Shown: one piece after another, positions 55,651 to 64,000 of the stretch
Numbering within the stretch: position 1 is the first letter of the stretch
Layout of the letters: each line of letters begins with the position of its first letter
Assembly (NCBI GenBank): GCA_001436895.1
Contig: JQAY01000010.1
Location: forward strand, 27,984-91,983
DNA: 64,000 nucleotides
Reading direction: 5' to 3'
Source: Weissella confusa
GTDB lineage: Bacteria > Bacillota > Bacilli > Lactobacillales > Lactobacillaceae
Program-made: the position numbers and the translations under genes
The notes under the pieces: generated by a model
The model's database searches: none
The model's input: the letters and a program-made list of their open reading frames with translations, nothing else
Told to the model about the DNA's origin: nothing

Positions 55651-55974
55651 CTATCCTTTACCGGTGGTTAGCTTCAAGCCAACTGCTCCGACGATAATCA
55701 TCGTGATAAATAGAATGCGCTTCCAATCTTTAGACTCTTTGTACAAATACATGCCGACGATAGTGCCACCGGCCGCACCGATACCTGTCCAGATTGCATA
55801 ACCGGTTCCCATTGGAATCTGACGCAAAGCCAGACCCAACAAGCCAATGCTTAACGCACCGCCAATAGCCATACCAGCTGCAGCCCACCAAGCTTTACGT
55901 CGTTGCCATTCGTTAATCATGATAACGCCAGAAACTTCCATTAAACCGGCGAGAACAAGAAATACCCATGCCAT
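55651..55974 (-). CDS. ykkD: SMR efflux protein, YkkD-like subunit
   Basis: 107 residues, four helices. The conserved membrane glutamate is in LAGLMEVSGV, and PMGTGYAIWTGIGAAGG and YKESKDWKRI match YkkD of Bacillus, half of a heteromeric SMR exporter. The best-known substrates of YkkCD-type pairs are guanidinium and cationic drugs. Its ATG overlaps the partner's stop (TAATG). Confidence 0.87.
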   Translation of the reverse strand: MAWVFLVLAGLMEVSGVIMINEWQRRKAWWAAAGMAIGGALSIGLLGLALRQIPMGTGYAIWTGIGAAGGTIVGMYLYKESKDWKRILFITMIIVGAVGLKLTTGKG

Positions 55975-56300
55975 TATGTGTGTTCCTCCGTGATCAACTT
56001 AAGTCCAATTACACCACCTAATAAGATGGCTAAGAAAAGCAACTCTGGTAGGTCTAACTTGTCCCCAAAGACTAGCCAACCAGTCAAGACAGTTGCAGCA
56101 GAACCGAGTCCGACGAATACGGCATACACGGTACCAACGGGCAACTTGTCGACAGCGGTCATGAACAAAAGAAATGATAACCCTAAGGCAATTAGGGTTA
56201 GTCCCCATTCCCACCATTGGTTGGCGTGTTTTAGACCGACGACCCAACCATCTTCAAAGCCAATGGCTAGCACGATTTTTAACCAAGGATTCCTCAACAT
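55974..56300 (-). CDS. ykkC: SMR efflux protein, YkkC-like subunit
   Basis: 108 residues, four helices, with the family glutamate in GFEDGWVVGLKHA and LPVGTVYAVFVGLGSAATVL, matching YkkC. GGGAGGACC precedes the start. Unlike Bacillus ykkCD, no guanidine-I riboswitch fits in the 72-base gap upstream. A TetR gene lies downstream of the pair. Confidence 0.87.
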   Translation of the reverse strand: MLRNPWLKIVLAIGFEDGWVVGLKHANQWWEWGLTLIALGLSFLLFMTAVDKLPVGTVYAVFVGLGSAATVLTGWLVFGDKLDLPELLFLAILLGGVIGLKLITEEHT

Positions 56301-56372
56301 ACGAGGTCCTCCCTTACTTTAATTCTGTTTAACTATTCCAGTATACCCAAAAGCAACTAGAAAGTGTGTTAA

Positions 56373-57053
56373 TCAGTCCGTATTAGATAGTTTTCCGTCG
56401 ACAATTTTGTAGACGTTATCAGAAAACTCTCGCAGACGATCATCGTGAGTGACGATGACGACTGCTTTTTCCTCGTCATGCGCAATATTGGCAAAAAGTT
56501 GGCCAACTTCTTTGACACGCGCCGTATCCAAGGCCGCCGTAGGTTCATCGGCTAGGATGATTGCCGGGTCTGTATACAATGCTCGGGCAATCGCAACGCG
56601 TTGTTGTTGCCCGCCAGACAATTCGCCGGGGTATTTGTTTAATAATTTTTGAATGCCTAGCGTTTCAATAATTTTGTCAAAGGCATCTTGACTGAGGTTA
56701 TTGTTAGGCTTCACCTGGTCTACAAGTTTGAATTGGTCCGCTACGGTTAAATATGGCACGAGATTGTATGCCTGTAAGACGAACCCGATTTGTTCAAGTC
56801 GTATTTTTTCGGCTTCTTTGGTACTCAAATCACTGATATCGTGACCATTCAAACGAACTGAGCCGTCTGTTGGTGTCTGTAACCCACCTAAAATGGTTAG
56901 CAAGGTACTTTTACCAGATCCTGAAGGCCCAATGATAAGCGACACCTCACCAGCTTTAAACGCTAAACTGACGTCTTCAAGTGCCGTAACTAAATTGGTT
57001 TTCTGACCAAATTGTTTCGTCACGTGTTCAAGGGCTAGTTTTTCTTCACGCAT
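56373..57053 (-). CDS. ABC transporter ATP-binding protein, HrtA/LolD-like
   Basis: 226 residues from ATG 57053. The ribosome site GGAGG sits in the end of the permease gene. Walker A GPSGSGKS, signature LSGGQQQR and Walker B ILADEPTAALD are canonical. It pairs with the adjacent MacB/FtsX-type permease. The closest known system is HrtAB, which removes toxic heme from the membrane. Confidence 0.88.
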   Translation of the reverse strand: MREEKLALEHVTKQFGQKTNLVTALEDVSLAFKAGEVSLIIGPSGSGKSTLLTILGGLQTPTDGSVRLNGHDISDLSTKEAEKIRLEQIGFVLQAYNLVPYLTVADQFKLVDQVKPNNNLSQDAFDKIIETLGIQKLLNKYPGELSGGQQQRVAIARALYTDPAIILADEPTAALDTARVKEVGQLFANIAHDEEKAVVIVTHDDRLREFSDNVYKIVDGKLSNTD

Positions 57054-57057
57054 CTTT

Positions 57058-58110
57058 TTAACCTCCAATTACTGATACCGGATCAATCTTACTAATCACA
57101 CGAATCGGAATGATTGCACCCAGTAAGCCGGTTACCATCAATCCGGCCGCAATGAGTCCCATCAATCCCCAATCAAATGCCATTGGTACGCTATCCGGAA
57201 TCCCAAATTCAGTTAATGCCGATAGTACGGCCCCAACGACGATACCAGTTGCCATAATAAAGAACGTCTCAAATAACGTATTTTGGGCCAAGAAACGATT
57301 TGGAATGCCTTGTGCACGCAAAACTGCCAAGTTAGGCAATTTTTGAACCGTTAGAATGTAGAGGAAGATTGTAATCACAATCAATGAAATGACAATCAGG
57401 AAGCCAATCATGAGACCAAACGTCGCTTTTTGCGGTGTATAACCTGGCAATTTATTGATAAAGGCTTGGTATGAATAAGTCTTTAATGCTTTGTCATCGA
57501 CCGATTGTGACGTTTTTGAAGCAACGACGCTACCTTGGAATTGATCTGACACGCCCTTAATGACACGCCATTGCGCTAACTCACCATAAATAACAGGTGC
57601 GGTATTATACGTGGCATTTTTCACATAACCCACGATTTTATATTTCGTATCAGATAACCCAATCGAAATTTTATCCCCCATACCGTAAATATCCTTATCA
57701 ACTGAGTCAGCGAGGACGACTTCGTTAGCTGCCTTTGGCAAGTGCCCCTTGGTTAATTGTAGGTTTTTAGCGATGTACTCGTCGTTATTCATCCCAACGA
57801 ATTGGGCGGATTCACGTTTTCCGCCAACTTTCATATTAACTGGTGTAATGCCAAGTGTTGCGGTTTTTTCGCCACTTAACTGATCAACCTGTTTCGTTGT
57901 CAGTAATGACTGTCCGGCATTGCCATTTGCGTCTTTGGTCATTACAAAGGACTTAGACTGCCAGCTGTCCACCGCAGCGGTGTTAGCTGTCGCCAGCCCA
58001 AGTGCCAGGGCACTTAAAATGAAAATCAAATAACTGATTAAGACGACGACTGTCAGAATCAAGCCGTACCGTAGTTTTTCTTTTTTAATCTCTCTAATTG
58101 CTAAAAACAT
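57058..58110 (-). CDS. ABC transporter permease, HrtB/FtsX-like
   Basis: 350 residues from ATG 58110 with AGGAGGGAC upstream. One N-terminal helix (about 17-40), a large extracellular domain (about 45-225), and three C-terminal helices, ending SKIDPVSVIGG as HrtB proteins do. MFLAIREIKKEKLRYG at the N-terminus also matches HrtB. Four bases before the ATPase gene. Heme export is inferred from this resemblance. Confidence 0.82.
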   Translation of the reverse strand: MFLAIREIKKEKLRYGLILTVVVLISYLIFILSALALGLATANTAAVDSWQSKSFVMTKDANGNAGQSLLTTKQVDQLSGEKTATLGITPVNMKVGGKRESAQFVGMNNDEYIAKNLQLTKGHLPKAANEVVLADSVDKDIYGMGDKISIGLSDTKYKIVGYVKNATYNTAPVIYGELAQWRVIKGVSDQFQGSVVASKTSQSVDDKALKTYSYQAFINKLPGYTPQKATFGLMIGFLIVISLIVITIFLYILTVQKLPNLAVLRAQGIPNRFLAQNTLFETFFIMATGIVVGAVLSALTEFGIPDSVPMAFDWGLMGLIAAGLMVTGLLGAIIPIRVISKIDPVSVIGG

Positions 58111-58148
58111 TTGTCCCTCCTGTATTTGTTGCAGTTCAGCAAACTTAC

Positions 58149-58162
58149 TATACACAAGTATA
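58149..58162. promoter_or_regulatory. Inverted repeat upstream of the HrtBA-like operon
   Basis: TATAC-ACAA-GTATA dyad about 40 bases before ATG 58110. Candidate operator, for example for a TetR-type heme sensor. Assignment is inference. Confidence 0.4.
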
Positions 58163-58189
58163 CAAATGTGGATTGACTAATTAATCAGC

Positions 58190-58228
58190 AAAAGAAAAAG
58201 ACTTCCCACTTGAACAAATGGAAAGTCT
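58190..58228 (-). terminator. Terminator of matrixin-like gene 1
   Basis: Minus-strand AGACTTTCC/GGGAAGTCT stem followed by T5. Confidence 0.82.
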
Positions 58229-58238
58229 GATATCTATA

Positions 58239-59099
58239 TTAATCGATGTGCGTACGTGAATAACGGGCCATTGCTGTGAAAAGACCTGCGACGGCACCGA
58301 CAACAACCATAGCGCCTTCGACAATACGCTTCGTGGTATTATGCGCTATTGTTGATACCTTGGCATCAAACGTCTTAGGTTGATCGGGTGTCGTTTCAAC
58401 TGTTGCAAGTTGCTTTGCTTGTGTACTAGCTTCATCACGTGTTGCACGAGCTGTTTGACTCGTCGTCGTATGTGATGATGTTTCGGATGCTGACGACGCG
58501 GTACTTGCTTCAGGTGAGGCGCTAGCAGCGCTACTTGCTGGTGCAGCTGAGCTAGCAGCTTGTGATGTCTGTTGACCATCAAATGCCGGATTGTCGATTT
58601 CACGACCATGACTGGCCAAGTCTGCCTTCAGCGCCTGGTAATCATGCGCTTGCCCACCAAGATGACCGTTTGATGGTGCCATCAAGGTTGAAGCTGGGTC
58701 ATGATCCAACCCCAATGAGTGACCCAGTTCGTGCGTGATAACCGTTTGCAAATCTGCCCCTTGCTCAGTAATGCGTTGCTGATAAATATCAGTTTCGCCA
58801 GTTGGTGCAAAGGTCAATGCCAAATTAGGTGTGTTGTCACCATCTGGCACAGGTACATCCTTGATTGTTACTGAAGCGGCACTTGGATCGGTTGTGACAC
58901 CAACCACAGTTGTGCCAGCCAAGTTATTCCAGTAAGCTGCTGCGTTAGCGACCTGGTTTGGATAGTCGGGCGAATAAGCCACGACCATGTTACTGCTGTT
59001 CAAATTACTTGTTGCCCATGTAACCGCATGAGCTGATGGTGTGTCCGCTAAAAGTGCAGCGGTAACTGCCACACCGAGCAGTCCTTTTGAAAAATTCAT
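58239..59099 (-). CDS. Secreted matrixin-like metalloprotease with C-terminal membrane anchor
   Basis: 286 residues. Signal peptide to about residue 25 (SAHA-V), compact catalytic domain with HELGHSLGLDHD (zinc histidines 123, 127, 133; catalytic E124) and Met-turn STLMAP, then a long Ala/Ser/Thr-rich spacer (about 175-235) and a C-terminal hydrophobic helix (IVEGAMVVVGAVAGLFTAM) with a basic end. It is likely displayed on the surface. A tandem paralogue follows at 59257. Both carry the same upstream element. Substrate unknown. Confidence 0.86.
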   Translation of the reverse strand: MNFSKGLLGVAVTAALLADTPSAHAVTWATSNLNSSNMVVAYSPDYPNQVANAAAYWNNLAGTTVVGVTTDPSAASVTIKDVPVPDGDNTPNLALTFAPTGETDIYQQRITEQGADLQTVITHELGHSLGLDHDPASTLMAPSNGHLGGQAHDYQALKADLASHGREIDNPAFDGQQTSQAASSAAPASSAASASPEASTASSASETSSHTTTSQTARATRDEASTQAKQLATVETTPDQPKTFDAKVSTIAHNTTKRIVEGAMVVVGAVAGLFTAMARYSRTHID

Positions 59100-59169
59100 G
59101 ATTCATATCCCTACCATTTTTAACTCACTGTATAAGTTACGCCTTACCAATTGTAAGTTAAAGCCAATA

Positions 59170-59192
59170 GTTTTATGTAAGCGTTTTTGTTA
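59170..59192 (-). promoter_or_regulatory. 23-nt element before matrixin gene 1 (partner at 60212)
   Basis: Identical at 22 of 23 positions to 60212-60234. Contains AAGCGTTTTTG, a partial cre-like core (TGWAAGCG but not the CA end). 71 bases before the start. Confidence 0.55.
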
Positions 59193-59211
59193 TCAAACTG
59201 AAAAGTCAATG

Positions 59212-59246
59212 AAAAAAACTCCCAATGTTGCCATCTGGGAGTTTTA
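59212..59246 (-). terminator. Terminator of matrixin-like gene 2
   Basis: Minus-strand AAAACTCCCA/TGGGAGTTTT stem then T-run. Confidence 0.9.
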
Positions 59247-59256
59247 AAAATATGAA

Positions 59257-60108
59257 TTACTTGGTTGCTAGGGCATCTGAAACTTTGTGAATAACGACCT
59301 TCACTTCTTGTTGCAGGCGGCCACTTTGGCCAGTTGTTTTTGTTTGCTCTGGCAATGATTCAACAGTCGCTGTGGTTGGGGATGCCTTGACGGACGTTGC
59401 ATCGCGGGTCACCGTAGCTGAACCAGCAATTTGACTTGACGTTCCAGCATCCGCACTGGTTGATGTGTCCGTATCAGGTTGCTTTTGCTCCGAAACGGCT
59501 GCTGTTTCAGTTGACGTCGCTTTTTGACTTGATGCTGGGGTCGTTACAGATGAGCTGGCTTGACTTGATGCACCTGAATTCGTTGCCTCGTAAGCTGGGT
59601 TATCTAATTGACGACCGTGGCTGGCTAAGTCTGCCTTCAAAGCTTGATAATCATGTGCTTGCCCACCCAATTGACCACCGGCTGGCGCCATCAAAGTTGA
59701 ACCAGCATCGTGGTCCAATCCCAAAGAGTGACCTAATTCGTGGGTAATGACGGTTTGTAAATCAACGCCTTGTGAAGCGATGCGTGACGGATAAATATCA
59801 GTAATCCCATTTGGTGCATAAGTTAGCGCCACGTTTGGATCGGCGTCTCCAGCTGGGGTATCCTTCTTTTCGATTGTGACCGTTGCATCAGCCTGATTAT
59901 TCGTAACGGCAACGACGGTTGTTCCTGCGAGGCTGTTCCAATAAGCTGCTGCAGCTGCAGTTTGCGCTGGATAATCAGCTGAATACGCAACAACCGTTTC
60001 TGATGCGTTTAGATTGCTGTATGCCCATGTGGCTGCATCAACGATGGTTGTATTAACTAGCAATGCTGTAGCCGTAATAATACCGGCTAGTCCTTTAATA
60101 AACTTCAT
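59257..60108 (-). CDS. Secreted matrixin-like metalloprotease, no membrane anchor
   Basis: 283 residues, paralogue of the 58239 gene. Signal peptide to about residue 26, HELGHSLGLDHD with histidines at 123, 127 and 133, Met-turn STLMAP, then a Ser/Thr/Gln-rich spacer ending in a basic amphipathic helix (EVKVVIHKVSDALATK) instead of a membrane helix. So one copy is anchored and this one is freely secreted or wall-bound by charge. Separate transcript, since a terminator follows it. Confidence 0.86.
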   Translation of the reverse strand: MKFIKGLAGIITATALLVNTTIVDAATWAYSNLNASETVVAYSADYPAQTAAAAAYWNSLAGTTVVAVTNNQADATVTIEKKDTPAGDADPNVALTYAPNGITDIYPSRIASQGVDLQTVITHELGHSLGLDHDAGSTLMAPAGGQLGGQAHDYQALKADLASHGRQLDNPAYEATNSGASSQASSSVTTPASSQKATSTETAAVSEQKQPDTDTSTSADAGTSSQIAGSATVTRDATSVKASPTTATVESLPEQTKTTGQSGRLQQEVKVVIHKVSDALATK

Positions 60109-60211
60109 TATGTCTCACTCACCTTGTGTCTCTAATTTGGCGTCTGCAGTCGCCTTTTCGATCTCTTGCTTGACTAGCATAAAGGTTACTTTGGGTAAGT
60201 GAAATGATATC

Positions 60212-60234
60212 GTTTTATGAAAGCGTTTTTGTTA
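60212..60234 (-). promoter_or_regulatory. 23-nt element before matrixin gene 2 (partner at 59170)
   Basis: Twenty-two of 23 bases match 59170-59192. 104 bases before the gene. Shared control of the two protease genes is likely. Confidence 0.55.
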
Positions 60235-60243
60235 CACAATTGT

Positions 60244-60280
60244 AAAAAAGCGTTCGCGACAAAAAATGTCGCAAACGCTT
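60244..60280 (-). terminator. Terminator of cfa
   Basis: Minus-strand AAGCGTTTGCGAC/GTCGCGAACGCTT stem then T6. Confidence 0.93.
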
Positions 60281-60288
60281 AAAGATTT

Positions 60289-61479
60289 TTAATTTTCGCG
60301 GGCTGTCATGTAAGCTCGGCTCATTGGCAACCCTTGGCCGGCAGCGCCCTTAGTCATTAGGAACTGGATAACGTCAATGTTTCCTGATTCAAATGAAGCA
60401 GCACTACCTTGTAGGTATAAGTCCCAAGCACGGGCGAATGCTTCGCCACGCTCGGCAACTGTTTTGTCGTATACGGCGTGGTAATTCTCAGTCCAAGTTT
60501 CCAACGTCTTTTGGTAGTGTCGACGCAATGGTTCGATATCGTCCAACTGCATACCGGCTTCCATAATGTGTGTGACGTTCTCGGCGATGTTTGGAATGTA
60601 ACCACCAGGGAAAATGTACTTTTGGATAAATGGATCAACACCGGCACCGTAGTGTTGACCAGTGATACCGTGAATCAACGCACGACCATTTGGTACGAGA
60701 TAGTTCGCGACGTCCTTAAAGTACTCGCCCAAGTTTTCCTTACCAACGTGTTCAAACATCCCAACTGAAGTGATGTAGTCAAAGGTCATATCCACATCAC
60801 GGTAATCGCGCAACATAACGTGGACCTTATCTTGTAGGCCTAGTTCTTGAATGCGTTGGTTCGTAAAGGCATATTGTTCTTCTGACAACGTTACGCCGTA
60901 TGTTTCAAGACCGTATTCTTGGGCAGCCGTGATAATTAACGTTCCCCATCCAGAACCGATATCCAATAGCTTCTTACCTGGTTCACTGTGCAACTTGTCT
61001 AAAATATGGTGAACCTTAGCCATCTGAGCTTCTTCCAATGTCATCCCATCCTTTGGCCAGTACGCCGCAGAATAAGTCATTGATGGGTCCAACCACTCCT
61101 TATAGAAGTCATTACCAATATCATAGTGACTGTGAATGTCTTCTTTAGATTCATTCTTATCGTGGCCATGGAGCATTTTCGTCAACGTGCCCTTGAAACC
61201 GCTTTGATCAGTCAAAAAACTACCGGATTGACGGTAGGCGGAAGCAATCAATTCTTGAATGCTGCCTTCAATTTCAATGCCACGATTCATGTACGCCTCA
61301 GCGAGTGTCAATGTTGGCATCTTGGCTAAGGACTTCATGTTTGGTTTCTCATTCAACTTGATGTGAATTTTTGGCAAGCCGTCCCCGTAATTTTCTGACT
61401 TACCATCCCAATATGTCACCATAACGGGCACATCAAAAGCTTTTGACAAAAGCTTGCTAAATACTTGTTTCTCTAACAT
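60289..61479 (-). CDS. cfa: Cyclopropane-fatty-acyl-phospholipid synthase
   Basis: 396 residues from the Met at 61479 (GGGTGG upstream). A GTG three codons earlier is possible. Uses SAM to methylenate unsaturated lipid chains, a membrane response to acid, heat and solvents. SAM-binding loop [12 protein letters not shown] (about 170-181) and the [14 protein letters not shown]...TYSAAYW block are present, as is [13 protein letters not shown]. Single gene, strong terminator. Confidence 0.95.
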   Translation of the reverse strand: MLEKQVFSKLLSKAFDVPVMVTYWDGKSENYGDGLPKIHIKLNEKPNMKSLAKMPTLTLAEAYMNRGIEIEGSIQELIASAYRQSGSFLTDQSGFKGTLTKMLHGHDKNESKEDIHSHYDIGNDFYKEWLDPSMTYSAAYWPKDGMTLEEAQMAKVHHILDKLHSEPGKKLLDIGSGWGTLIITAAQEYGLETYGVTLSEEQYAFTNQRIQELGLQDKVHVMLRDYRDVDMTFDYITSVGMFEHVGKENLGEYFKDVANYLVPNGRALIHGITGQHYGAGVDPFIQKYIFPGGYIPNIAENVTHIMEAGMQLDDIEPLRRHYQKTLETWTENYHAVYDKTVAERGEAFARAWDLYLQGSAASFESGNIDVIQFLMTKGAAGQGLPMSRAYMTAREN

Positions 61480-61544
61480 GTTATCCACCCTATCTCAATA
61501 ATCTTACATATTAAAGTTTACACCCTTTTCAAACACCGACCAAA

Positions 61545-61582
61545 ATAAAGGGCCTGTAAACTGCTGTTTACAGGCCCTTTTT
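61545..61582 (-). terminator. Terminator of clpL
   Basis: AAAGGGCCTGTAAA pairs with TTTACAGGCCCTTT over a six-base loop. T-rich on the minus side. Confidence 0.93.
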
Positions 61583-61596
61583 AGTGACTTAAATTT

Positions 61597-63699
61597 TTAG
61601 ATTTCTGAAATAACAATCTTGTTGTCAACAAGGTCTGCTTGCAAGTTCTTAGCGTCCAAGTGATCCAAGTAGAAGTCGGTCACGTTGTCACGGATTTGTT
61701 GCTCGATAACACGACGCAATGGACGTGCTCCCATGGCCTCGTCGTAGCCTTCATCGATCAACCAAGCCTTGGCTGCAGGCGTAACCGTCAACACAATGTC
61801 CTTCTTAGCCAATGTATCGTTAACATCGTTCAACATCAAGTCAACGATTTGGTTCAAGTCTTCCTTAGTCAAATGTGAGAACTCGACGATAGCATTGAAA
61901 CGGTTCAAGAATTCTGGACGGAAGTATGGTGCCAACTTCTCCATCAATTCCTTGTCCTTAGCATCATCGCCCATCAAAGCTTCGTTACCAAAGCCGGCGT
62001 TTGACGTTGCAATGACAACAGTGTTCTTGAAGTTAACCGTGTTTCCTTGTCCGTCAGTCAAACGACCATCGTCCATCACTTGCAACAACAAGGTCAAAAC
62101 TTGTGGGTTCGCCTTTTCAATCTCATCTAGCAAGACGATAGCGTATGGTTGGCGACGAACACGCTCAGTCAACGTATTGCTGTTATCATCGTAGCCGACG
62201 TATCCAGCAGTTGCACCGATCAACTTTGAAACGGCCGTCAAATCTGAGTATTCTGACATGTCCAAACGGATAACGTGATCCTTTGACCCAAACATATCCA
62301 AAGCCAATTGCTTTGCCAACTCAGTCTTACCTGTTCCAGTAGGTCCGACGAACAAGAAGCTACCAATTGGACGGTTGCCTTCATCGAAGCCGGCACGGTT
62401 ACGACGGATGGCACGTGATACGGCTTCAACGGCATCGTCTTGACCAATGACCTTACCACGCAAACGCTCGTTAATACCCTTCAAACGTTCAATGTCTGAG
62501 GCACCCATTTGTGCAACTGGCACACCAGTCAAACGCTCAACAGATTCAGCCACGTCGTTAACCGTAGCCGTTACCTTCTTAGCCTCGCCGGCGTCGTCGA
62601 TTTGCTTTTGCAATTCGTCAATCTTAACCTTGTGTTGGGCAGCTGACTCGTAATCCTCCTTATCAGCAGCTAGTTGTTGCGCTTCACGCTCGCGCTTGAT
62701 TTGCTCTTCCAATGACACAACGTCAGTGACAGGATTCTTAGCTGCCAAGTGAGCCGCCGTCATATCCAACAAGTCGATGGCCTTATCAGGCAAAGAACGT
62801 TGTGGAATGTATTGGATTGAGTAATCAACCGCTGCCTTCAAAACATTGTCAGGCAATTCAACGTTGTGGTGTTGCGCGTACAAGTCACGCAAACCAAGCA
62901 AGATGTTAAAGGCATCCTCTGGTGAAGGTGCGTTCACCGTTACCTCATTGAAACGACGTGCCAAAGCAGCGTTCTTCAAAATCGTGTTACGGTACTCATC
63001 TTGTGTCGTTGCACCGATAACCGTGAACTCACCACGACTCAAAGCGGGCTTCAAAATATCTGCCAAGCCCTTTGATCCTGAGTCACCACCCATGGCACCG
63101 GTACCAAGGATTTGGTGAATCTCATCGAAGAAGATGATGACATTGCCGGCTTCCTTGACTTCCTTAATCAAGTTTTGCACGTTCTCTTCGAATGAACCAC
63201 GGTATTGTGTACCGGCTTCGATGCTTGAAAGATCAATTGAGATAACTTCCTTGTTACGAATTGAAGCGGGTACATCACCAGCCACAATTGCTTGCGCCAA
63301 ACCTTCGACAACCGCCGTCTTACCAACACCAGCGTCTCCAACGAGGACTGGGTTGTTCTTTGTACGACGGCTCAAAATTTCGGCCGTCTCTTGAATTTCC
63401 TTGTTACGACCGATAACTGGATCCAACAAACCTTCACGGGCCTCTTGCGTCAAGTTACGACCAAGCTTGGCTAGAATGCCATCCTTCTTTGGTGCTTGAC
63501 CATTTGCCTCGACTTCTGGCAAGTCTTGGTTAGCACTGTTAGGTAGTTGACCCGTACGACGGTATTCTGCGAATTCTTCAGGCGTTACTTCGCGTCCGTT
63601 GATCAAATAACGAGAATTCTCTGAGTTGAAACCACCCATGCGTCCCATCATTTGGTTAAAGATATCATCCATGTTGTTAAAATCATTAAAGTTTGCCAT
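61597..63699 (-). CDS. clpL: Clp ATPase ClpL
   Basis: Stress chaperone that disaggregates proteins, found in lactic acid bacteria and related Firmicutes. 700 residues from the Met at 63699 (GGGGGA 11 bases upstream). The ClpL N-terminus is clear: short Asn/Met-rich region, then [22 protein letters not shown]. Two AAA domains follow, Walker A GDAGVGKT (about 121-128) and GPTGTGKT, with a UVR-like coiled segment between. No zinc finger, which argues against ClpE. No ClpP-binding IGF loop noticed. Controlled by a CIRCE element. Confidence 0.94.
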   Translation of the reverse strand: MANFNDFNNMDDIFNQMMGRMGGFNSENSRYLINGREVTPEEFAEYRRTGQLPNSANQDLPEVEANGQAPKKDGILAKLGRNLTQEAREGLLDPVIGRNKEIQETAEILSRRTKNNPVLVGDAGVGKTAVVEGLAQAIVAGDVPASIRNKEVISIDLSSIEAGTQYRGSFEENVQNLIKEVKEAGNVIIFFDEIHQILGTGAMGGDSGSKGLADILKPALSRGEFTVIGATTQDEYRNTILKNAALARRFNEVTVNAPSPEDAFNILLGLRDLYAQHHNVELPDNVLKAAVDYSIQYIPQRSLPDKAIDLLDMTAAHLAAKNPVTDVVSLEEQIKREREAQQLAADKEDYESAAQHKVKIDELQKQIDDAGEAKKVTATVNDVAESVERLTGVPVAQMGASDIERLKGINERLRGKVIGQDDAVEAVSRAIRRNRAGFDEGNRPIGSFLFVGPTGTGKTELAKQLALDMFGSKDHVIRLDMSEYSDLTAVSKLIGATAGYVGYDDNSNTLTERVRRQPYAIVLLDEIEKANPQVLTLLLQVMDDGRLTDGQGNTVNFKNTVVIATSNAGFGNEALMGDDAKDKELMEKLAPYFRPEFLNRFNAIVEFSHLTKEDLNQIVDLMLNDVNDTLAKKDIVLTVTPAAKAWLIDEGYDEAMGARPLRRVIEQQIRDNVTDFYLDHLDAKNLQADLVDNKIVISEI

Positions 63700-63784
63700 T
63701 TTATTTACAATCCCCCAATATTCAATTGTTAAACTCGGTTGTAATGAGGAGGCCCCCACGGCCATCCCTCAACCTTGTAATCTA

Positions 63785-63813
63785 ATTGTACAACTATTAC
63801 AAAACCATTGCAA
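63785..63813 (-). promoter_or_regulatory. clpL promoter
   Basis: Minus strand TTGCAA (63813-63808), 17 bases, TACAAT (63790-63785). Confidence 0.7.
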
Positions 63814-63820
63814 GTATTTT

Positions 63821-63847
63821 CTAGCACTCTCTTCGTTAGAGTGCTAA
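63821..63847. promoter_or_regulatory. CIRCE element (HrcA operator)
   Basis: CTAGCACTC-N9-GAGTGCTAA differs from the CIRCE consensus at one base. It lies seven bases upstream of the clpL -35, so HrcA probably represses clpL at normal temperature. A further GAGTGC half-site follows at 63854-63859. Confidence 0.88.
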
Positions 63848-63919
63848 TTATTTAGAGTGCCCGCAGTAAAACCGCGTCATACAGGCGTTTTAGTGATGAA
63901 AATAAATTAAAAAAGCTGG

Positions 63920-63944
63920 CATTAACGTCGTTAAATCGTTAATG
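63920..63944. repeat. Inverted repeat of unknown role
   Basis: CATTAACG (63920-63927) and CGTTAATG (63937-63944) with a nine-base centre. It lies immediately left of the possible IS end. Could be an operator or hairpin. The stretch 63700-64000 holds no coding frame I can support. Confidence 0.5.
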
Positions 63945-64000
63945 TGAACTGAACCCCATGAGTTGGAGTAAATCTAACTCATGGGGTTTTCTTATGTTCT
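63945..64000. mobile_element. Possible terminal part of an IS3/IS150-type insertion sequence
   Basis: TGAACTGAACCCCATGAGTT at 63945-63964 resembles the TGAACTG-CCCC-AGTT type ends I associate with IS150-group elements of lactic acid bacteria. The same element type often carries an inner complementary hairpin near its end, as here (63952-63988). The window stops before any transposase could be seen, so this is tentative. Confidence 0.35.
63952..63992 (+). terminator. Strong terminator-like hairpin at the right edge
   Basis: A 13-bp stem, AACCCCATGAGTT (63952-63964) with AACTCATGGGGTT (63976-63988), then TTC. No plus-strand gene precedes it in this window. Confidence 0.6.

Noticed and set aside
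56301..56372. Guanidine riboswitch before the SMR pair
   Set aside because: The gap is too short and no ykkC-type conserved sequences are present.
58440..58575. Ser/Ala-rich stretch as a possible LPXTG cell-wall anchor
   Set aside because: No LPXTG or similar sorting motif. The matrixin ends in a plain hydrophobic helix with a short basic tail.
58346..58609. Histidine/glutamine-rich frame inside the matrixin gene
   Set aside because: It is the Ala/Ser/Thr spacer of the matrixin read in another frame.

Overview
The window is a stretch of low-GC Gram-positive, lactic-acid-bacterium chromosome. Gene content (malolactic locus, ClpL, an orphan ferrochelatase, lactate-oxidase-like enzyme, Ecs transporter, YslB) and the strong TTG-leucine codon preference point to the Lactobacillaceae, most likely Weissella or a close relative. 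That placement is inference from recognised families, not a database result. I saw no rRNA, tRNA, CRISPR array or prophage block. The only mobile-element signal is a possible IS3/IS150-type end at the extreme right edge.

Layout. 1-6205: end of pcrA, ligA, a CamS-like protein, an HD nucleotidase and uvrB. 6231-9802: compact accBCDA operon (malonyl-CoA synthesis). 9909-14540: Ltp-domain protein, NagB-like protein, GNAT, DHH phosphoesterase and lactate-oxidase-like gene with a cre site. 14539-18518 (minus): pentapeptide protein, DtpT, second NagB-like protein, small coiled protein, HIT protein. 18643-30302: ecsAB-trmB, YslB, a degenerate ADP-ribosylglycohydrolase, AEC and CPBP membrane proteins, DUF3290/YetF pair, CHY zinc finger, MDR oxidoreductase, and two clusters of very small membrane-protein genes. 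30328-40907 (minus): secreted protein, a hemH-mntH operon, a flavin disulfide-reductase-like gene sharing an operator with it, speG, a beta-lactamase-like protein, a beta-propeller-like protein, anion permease plus a 52-aa protein, amino-acid permease. 41116-47650: divergent LepA paralogue, YjgN-like and XRE-like genes, a preQ1-riboswitch/queT/SDR unit, membrane proteins and an APC permease. 47713-52155: atypical SDR and the mleR/mleA/mleP malolactic locus. 52276-63699 (minus): MFS protein apparently lacking a helix, second flavoprotein, TetR, YkkCD-like SMR pair, HrtAB-like ABC transporter, tandem matrixin-like secreted proteases, cfa, and CIRCE-controlled clpL.

How the genes work together. 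Fatty-acid supply and membrane adaptation are represented by accBCDA and cfa. Acid and energy adaptation are represented by mleRAP and clpL. Metal, heme and redox handling is represented by the flavoprotein/hemH/mntH group and the HrtAB-like exporter. Carbon control is suggested by cre matches at 13260, 17780 and 29701.

The most interesting material is regulatory or degenerate-enzyme in nature: an ATATCGT operator shared by the flavoprotein and hemH-mntH, a 30-nt leader element shared by two unrelated envelope genes, a 23-nt element in front of both matrixins, a probable leaderless gene, and several enzyme-family members that have lost catalytic residues.
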